Below the pieces are notes generated by a model. It ran no database searches, was not told where the DNA came from, and saw only the letters and a list, made by a program, of their open reading frames with translations. Positions 60,160 to 64,000 of a stretch of DNA of 64,000 nucleotides are shown here, in pieces (the stretch's first letter is position 1; each line of letters begins with the position of its first letter). The position numbers and the translations under genes were made by a program. Origin of the DNA: Pseudomonadota bacterium (GTDB lineage: Bacteria; Pseudomonadota; Gammaproteobacteria; Burkholderiales; Chitinibacteraceae); NCBI GenBank assembly GCA_026399755.1, contig JAPLQI010000052.1:93492-157491 (forward strand), given 5' to 3'.

Positions 60160-60232
60160 TAAATTTATTCAATTTTACGGCTTTCCAAGCCTGTTCAGCG
60201 CCGCCACTCACCCGGCATGGTGTAATAAGGCA

Positions 60233-60399
60233 TAGTAGCAAGCCAGTTTGACCTGCTACTTTCGATCTGCATCAGATAAATGTACTGATATTCCAGGCAA
60301 AATGGCTGCGGTGGAAAGTGGGTTAATAATAGCTAACAGCACCGTGACCGTAGTCAGGAGATAAGACAGATACTCCAGTACCAAGCGAAATAGACTCAT
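60233..60399 (-). pseudogene. N-terminal fragment of a marC gene
   Basis: It starts MSLFRLVLEYLSYLLTTVTV, continues with INPLSTAAILPGISVHLSDAD, then has TAG in place of Gln (RK-stop-QVKLACYY), and the homology ends at 60233. It is a dead copy of the start of the marC gene at 56217. Confidence 0.9.
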
Positions 60400-60410
60400 C
60401 TTGTCCACGC

Positions 60411-60448
60411 AAAAAAGGGAAGCGTGCACTTGAACAGTGCCCTTCCCT
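60411..60448. terminator. Terminator of the phosphofructokinase gene
   Basis: AGGGAAG/CTTCCCT outer and GCACT/AGTGC inner stems with TGAAC loop; six A before and TTTTAT after. The copy at 56229-56266 has lost part of the outer stem. Confidence 0.8.
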
Positions 60449-60475
60449 TTTATTTAGATCAAGAATAGAGAAAGC

Positions 60476-61726
60476 TTACGCTGCCGTATTAAACACCTCT
60501 AACTTGGCATCGATCACGGAAAAATTCCACACTGGATAAGCAGGTAAGCCATTTGCATAGGGTGGAATCGCTTCACCCATGATCAAAGGCGCAAAATAGC
60601 TACGTGCTGCTGGCGTGATATGAAAGCCATCGGCGCGGATATATTCAGCGGGCAAGTGCTTCTCGTGATTCGCGACTTCTTCCAGCTTCACCGAGCCTAT
60701 CGTCCAAGCATAAGGCGCGTCGCTGGTGCGAACGATAGTTGGCATGACGCCACGCTCACCGGCCAATGCAAACTTCACTGCGGCAGTACCCACGGCCATG
60801 GCCTGATCCACATCGGTTTGCGATGCCATATGGCGCGCGGCACGCTGCAGATAATCAGATACGGCCCAATGGCATTTATGCCCTTGAGCGGTTTTGATCA
60901 GCTGCGCTAGGTAAGGCGCTACGCCGCCCAGCTGCGCATGACCAAAGGCATCGGTGCCACCCGCTTCGGCGACAAACTTGCCTTCGACATTTTTAATGCC
61001 TTCTGCAGCCACAATCACGCAATAGCCTTCACGAGCAATGGTGGCTTCAACGGCAGCAAGGAAAGTAGCCGCGTTAAATGTCACTTCCGGCAGCAAAATC
61101 AGGTGCGGAGGCAAGTTGCCTTCACCAGATGCTAAGCCAGCGCTGGCGGCAATCCAGCCCGTATGACGGCCCATGACTTCCATAATAAATACTTTGGTGC
61201 TGGAGCCACACATCGACGCCACATCCATACCTGCTTCACGGATGGATGTGCCCACATATTTGGCTACCGAGCCAAAGCCGGGCGAGCAATCTGAATGCGG
61301 CAAGTCGTTATCAATCGTTTTAGGCACATGAATCGCGGTGAGATCGTAGCCAAGGTATTCGGCATGCGCGGCAATCTTTAAGCAGGTATCTGCAGAATCG
61401 CCGCCGCCGTTATAAAACAGATAGCCAATATCGTACGCGGCAAATACTTCAAACAAGCGGGTTAGCTCTTTGCCAAAGCGCAGCTTATGGCGGCAAGAGC
61501 CAAAAGCGCCGCCAGGAGATGCGGCCAGCGCGGCTAAATCGGCTTCGCTCATGCAAGCGGTATCAATCAGCTCTTCGGCCAACACACCTAATACCCCGTT
61601 TTTGGCAGCAAATACACGGCCAATCTGATCTGGATGAGCGCGAGCAGCCGCAATCACCGCAGCTGCGGATGCATTAATCACAGGGGTTACACCACCCGAT
61701 TGGGCGTAAAGCGCGTTTCTGGCCAT
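60476..61726 (-). CDS. PfkA-family 6-phosphofructokinase, probably PPi-dependent, 416 aa
   Basis: AQSGGVTPVINASAAAVI binds the phosphoryl donor, PKTIDNDLPHSDCSPGFGSVAKYV carries the catalytic Asp pair, and MEVMGRHTGWIAASAGLA and AAEGI follow. PKTIDND is usual in PPi-dependent enzymes. The donor motif reads YNGGGDSADT, where ATP enzymes have GGDGS and typical PPi enzymes GGDDS. ATG at 61726 is used. It phosphorylates fructose 6-phosphate, possibly reversibly. The downstream marC fragment shows that marC was once its neighbour. Confidence 0.9.
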   Translation of the reverse strand: MARNALYAQSGGVTPVINASAAAVIAAARAHPDQIGRVFAAKNGVLGVLAEELIDTACMSEADLAALAASPGGAFGSCRHKLRFGKELTRLFEVFAAYDIGYLFYNGGGDSADTCLKIAAHAEYLGYDLTAIHVPKTIDNDLPHSDCSPGFGSVAKYVGTSIREAGMDVASMCGSSTKVFIMEVMGRHTGWIAASAGLASGEGNLPPHLILLPEVTFNAATFLAAVEATIAREGYCVIVAAEGIKNVEGKFVAEAGGTDAFGHAQLGGVAPYLAQLIKTAQGHKCHWAVSDYLQRAARHMASQTDVDQAMAVGTAAVKFALAGERGVMPTIVRTSDAPYAWTIGSVKLEEVANHEKHLPAEYIRADGFHITPAARSYFAPLIMGEAIPPYANGLPAYPVWNFSVIDAKLEVFNTAA

Positions 61727-61918
61727 GAGAGATTCCAAAAGATAAATTCTAGGCGCGTATTTTGCGCGCTGCAGCATGATTAGTCATCGGGGCTTTTTGC
61801 ATTAGGGTTATTCAGCATGGGAGCGCACAGCAACTCCGAAGTAGAAACAGGCTAAAAACCCTAGCCTCCTTTACCGCTGGCAACTCGCCCGCTCCTTTAT
61901 ACAATATTGCCCTAGCGC

Positions 61919-63571
61919 TTACACCCGATAATAAGCAATCGCGGCATCCAGCTCACGACTTAGCTGCTGTAGACGCACACCTTCATCGGCCGTATTTTGA
62001 GCAACAGAGCTGCTTTCCTCCGACATCTGCGCCACTCGCTCCACCTGCTGCGCCATCATATTGCTGGCCGAGCTTTGCTCACGCATAGAGTCACTAATTT
62101 CACTGACTTGCTCTACAACCTGATCGGCATTCTGACGAATGCTTGCAATTGCTGTGCTCGCTTCTTGAGCGCAATGCACACCATGCTCAACTTGTTTAAC
62201 AGCGTGTTGCATACTCAAAACAGTTGCATTCGCTTCACTTTGAATCGCACTCACCGTAGCGATAATCTCTCGCGTTGAAAGACTGGTTCGCTCGGCAAGC
62301 TTACGAACTTCATCGGCAACCACCGCAAAACCACGGCCCTGCTCACCTGCTCTCGCCGCTTCAATTGCGGCATTGAGCGCCAGCAAATTGGTTTGATCTG
62401 CGATTTCTTTAATCACATTCACAACGCTATTAATGCTGGCGGTGCGCTCTTTCAGTGATTCAATTTGCCCCGCTGAAACACGGACATCCTCAGCAATTTG
62501 TTGAATACTCTTGATGGTGCTTTCAATCACATCGCCACCACTTGCGGCCATCTTGCCTGCTTCACGCGCTGTGTGATCACACTCACGGCTTCGATCTGCA
62601 ACCAGCATAATACTAACGGTAACTTCTTCAACCCCAGCGGCCATGCTCGATGCAGCCCCACTGACATGATGCGAAGCGCTGGATAGCTCATTGCTACTTA
62701 CAGACAATTGACTCGCTGTGCCGGTCACATCACGGCCAATTCGATGCAGCTGTTGCAAACTGCCTTGCAATGTATCGAGCAAGCCATTTAAAGCACTTAA
62801 GGACTCAGCAATTTCATCATTCCCTGTCACCTTCATACGTTGGGTGAAATCGTAATTTGTCCCTAAATCAACGAGAAACTGACGTAAATCTTGCAGTGGT
62901 TTTTTAATTCCTTGAGTAATCCAAATACCCAAACCAAAGGCTAAAAGTAATAAGGCCCCACCCAAACTTAAAGATGCCGTAATTGCATTGGATACCTGCG
63001 CTTTTACATCACGGCTAGCCTCTTTGGAATAATCACTGTTATGTGCTTTTGCAATATTTAGGGCTGTAGAAAATTTTTCAGCTTGGGGAGAGACGCTTTT
63101 AGAAATATAACTGCGAGCCTCATCAGGAGGGAGGGCCAAGGAAACACGCGTACCTTCAGCAATCAAAGGCTTTAAAGTGGCAAACTCTGCCACTGCCGTG
63201 GCTAGGTTTTTACGATCAATATCATCATCAGCAAATTTTTCATAACTTTGTAAAAGTCGATCAACTTCTGCCAATAAGCTCTGCATTTTATTGATTTGCG
63301 CTTGCTTCTGCTGAGGATCAGCTTCAATAACGTGGCTTAATTCCAAGCGTCGAGCGCCAGAAAAGGCAAGATCGGCATCATTTAGCGTCTCTAAAGATGG
63401 CATCACATTTTCTACCACCTCTTCAACTAATACATTAATTGCATTCAGCTTTAGAAAGCTGACCGTAATCAACAGCAATATAGATATTGCTGTAGTTGCC
63501 ACTAATAAAGTGAGCCGGTGAGTAATTTTCAAGGTTTTTCCCAAAAGTAAATGATTAATAAAACACCTCAC
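61919..63571 (-). CDS. Methyl-accepting chemotaxis protein with four-helix-bundle sensor, 550 aa
   Basis: TM1 (about 20-42) and TM2 (about 205-225, [17 protein letters not shown]) enclose a helical periplasmic domain of the 4HB_MCP type ([27 protein letters not shown]). HAMP is at about 225-280. The signalling tip is [32 protein letters not shown]. No C-terminal pentapeptide. The first ATG (63571) or the one at [16 protein letters not shown] codons may be used; the TM1 position fits either. Ligand unknown. Confidence 0.94.
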   Translation of the reverse strand: MRCFINHLLLGKTLKITHRLTLLVATTAISILLLITVSFLKLNAINVLVEEVVENVMPSLETLNDADLAFSGARRLELSHVIEADPQQKQAQINKMQSLLAEVDRLLQSYEKFADDDIDRKNLATAVAEFATLKPLIAEGTRVSLALPPDEARSYISKSVSPQAEKFSTALNIAKAHNSDYSKEASRDVKAQVSNAITASLSLGGALLLLAFGLGIWITQGIKKPLQDLRQFLVDLGTNYDFTQRMKVTGNDEIAESLSALNGLLDTLQGSLQQLHRIGRDVTGTASQLSVSSNELSSASHHVSGAASSMAAGVEEVTVSIMLVADRSRECDHTAREAGKMAASGGDVIESTIKSIQQIAEDVRVSAGQIESLKERTASINSVVNVIKEIADQTNLLALNAAIEAARAGEQGRGFAVVADEVRKLAERTSLSTREIIATVSAIQSEANATVLSMQHAVKQVEHGVHCAQEASTAIASIRQNADQVVEQVSEISDSMREQSSASNMMAQQVERVAQMSEESSSVAQNTADEGVRLQQLSRELDAAIAYYRV

Positions 63572-63889
63572 AATCTAATCTTAGCTTTTTAGACTTTCCT
63601 TGCAAGATCTTTAACTTCACTTGCGCGTTACGCCCCCTTTATTAAAATATTTATTTTTATTATATAAAGCTAATTAGAAGAGTAACGGACAATATATTTT
63701 AAAAAAACACTGCTATTGCGAACTTTATATTTTTATATGAACAAGTCTGATTACGGCTCTTACTCAATGAACTTTGTTTAGATAGATTTCTTGAGCGCTG
63801 TGCTGTGTTTTTTAATTTATAGGATGGGTGAAACCCGCGAGCAATGCTGAATAAATACGAGGTTTCACCCCAATCCTATCAACTTAAGC
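63572..63889. other. Intergenic region with one palindromic repeat
   Basis: AT-rich DNA upstream of the chemoreceptor holds its promoter, and a GTAGGGCGGGT family copy lies at 63819-63879. No gene seen. Confidence 0.5.
63819..63879. repeat. GTAGGGCGGGT palindromic repeat, diverged copy 7
   Basis: TAGGATGGGTGAAACCCGCG and CGAGGTTTCACCCCAATCCTA form an imperfect stem. Upstream GATTTCTTGAG...TGTGCTG resembles the flank of copy 1, and TATCAACTTAAG downstream is the complement of the AAGTTGATAG flank at 46588 and 49372. Confidence 0.8.
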
Positions 63890-64000
63890 TCAAACCCCTG
63901 ATTTATAGGCTGTAAAATCATGCGGCTTAGGGTGTTTGGGGCGATCTTTTTTTGCATGAGGGTCGAAGTAAATCACTGCTTTGCATAGCTCATTCAGTGC
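63890..64000 (-). CDS. C-terminal end of an unknown protein, partial
   Basis: An open frame enters from the right edge and reads ALNELCKAVIYFDPHAKKDR, then PKHPKPHDFTAYKSGV, ending at TGA (63890-63892). Basic and His-rich; too short to identify. It is the last 36 residues of a leftward gene, if real. Confidence 0.45.
   Translation of the reverse strand, partial: ALNELCKAVIYFDPHAKKDRPKHPKPHDFTAYKSGV

Larger units (their letters stand above)
59879..60232. other. Island promoter region with two operators
   Basis: It contains the TAGACC-type operators described separately and no gene. The repressor that should bind them is not encoded anywhere near. Confidence 0.55.
60233..60643. repeat. 411-bp direct repeat, right copy
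   Basis: It is the partner of 56051-56461. This copy contains the marC relic and the intact end of the phosphofructokinase gene, and bounds the island on the right. Confidence 0.9.

Noticed and set aside
33719..63879. CRISPR array
   Set aside because: The repeated palindromes are scattered over 30 kb as single units with no regular spacers and no cas genes.

Overview
The window looks like a chromosomal segment of a betaproteobacterium, probably of the Neisseriales (Iodobacter/Chitinibacter type). This is an inference from gene content (fused CysG, SstT, the TesA-YbbA-YbbP block, three chemoreceptors) and from Neisseria-like dispersed GGGAATCCAG palindromes. No taxonomic marker such as 16S rRNA is present.

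The left part (1 to about 27,970) is a tailed-phage prophage that continues beyond the left edge. Nearly all its genes read leftward. From right to left they are: an integrase; an HNH-like protein; a candidate late regulator; the packaging genes (ParB-methyltransferase, large terminase, portal); a lysis cassette; a Mu F-like head protein; a cargo cluster of small envelope proteins; a second, compact tyrosine recombinase with a double BRO-domain protein and two divergent Arc-type repressors; a capsid gene in which protease, scaffold and major capsid protein are one reading frame; connector genes; tail tube; and an internally duplicated tape measure. The right boundary is a 54-bp 3' fragment of tRNA-Leu(UAA) at 27,916-27,969, still followed by a terminator. 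Between the integrase and this att site lies an AT-rich region with a phased CCGTGG repeat array. Three copies of a near-identical 20-bp motif precede the packaging, lysis and capsid genes, and hairpin terminators follow the capsid and tail tube genes.

The right part (about 28 to 64 kb) is ordinary chromosome: a CatB/Vat-like acetyltransferase, two tandem paralogous chemoreceptors, SstT, CysG, an FNR-box cytochrome c, a PilJ-domain protein, a putative metalloprotease, RecG, a TonB-dependent receptor, TesA and the divergent YbbA-YbbP transporter, a glutathione transferase, a tautomerase, MutL, MiaA, MgtC-like and MarC-like membrane proteins, a PfkA-family phosphofructokinase and a third chemoreceptor. 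Its intergenic regions carry at least three families of palindromic repeats that were not seen inside the prophage.

Within the chromosome, a 3.8-kb island (56,462-60,232) sits between marC and the phosphofructokinase gene and is flanked by 411-bp direct repeats made from those two genes. It holds a truncated SDR gene, a 2-oxoglutarate/Fe(II) oxygenase, an aldehyde dehydrogenase with one in-frame amber codon, a DJ-1 family protein and two TetR-type operators with no repressor gene nearby.
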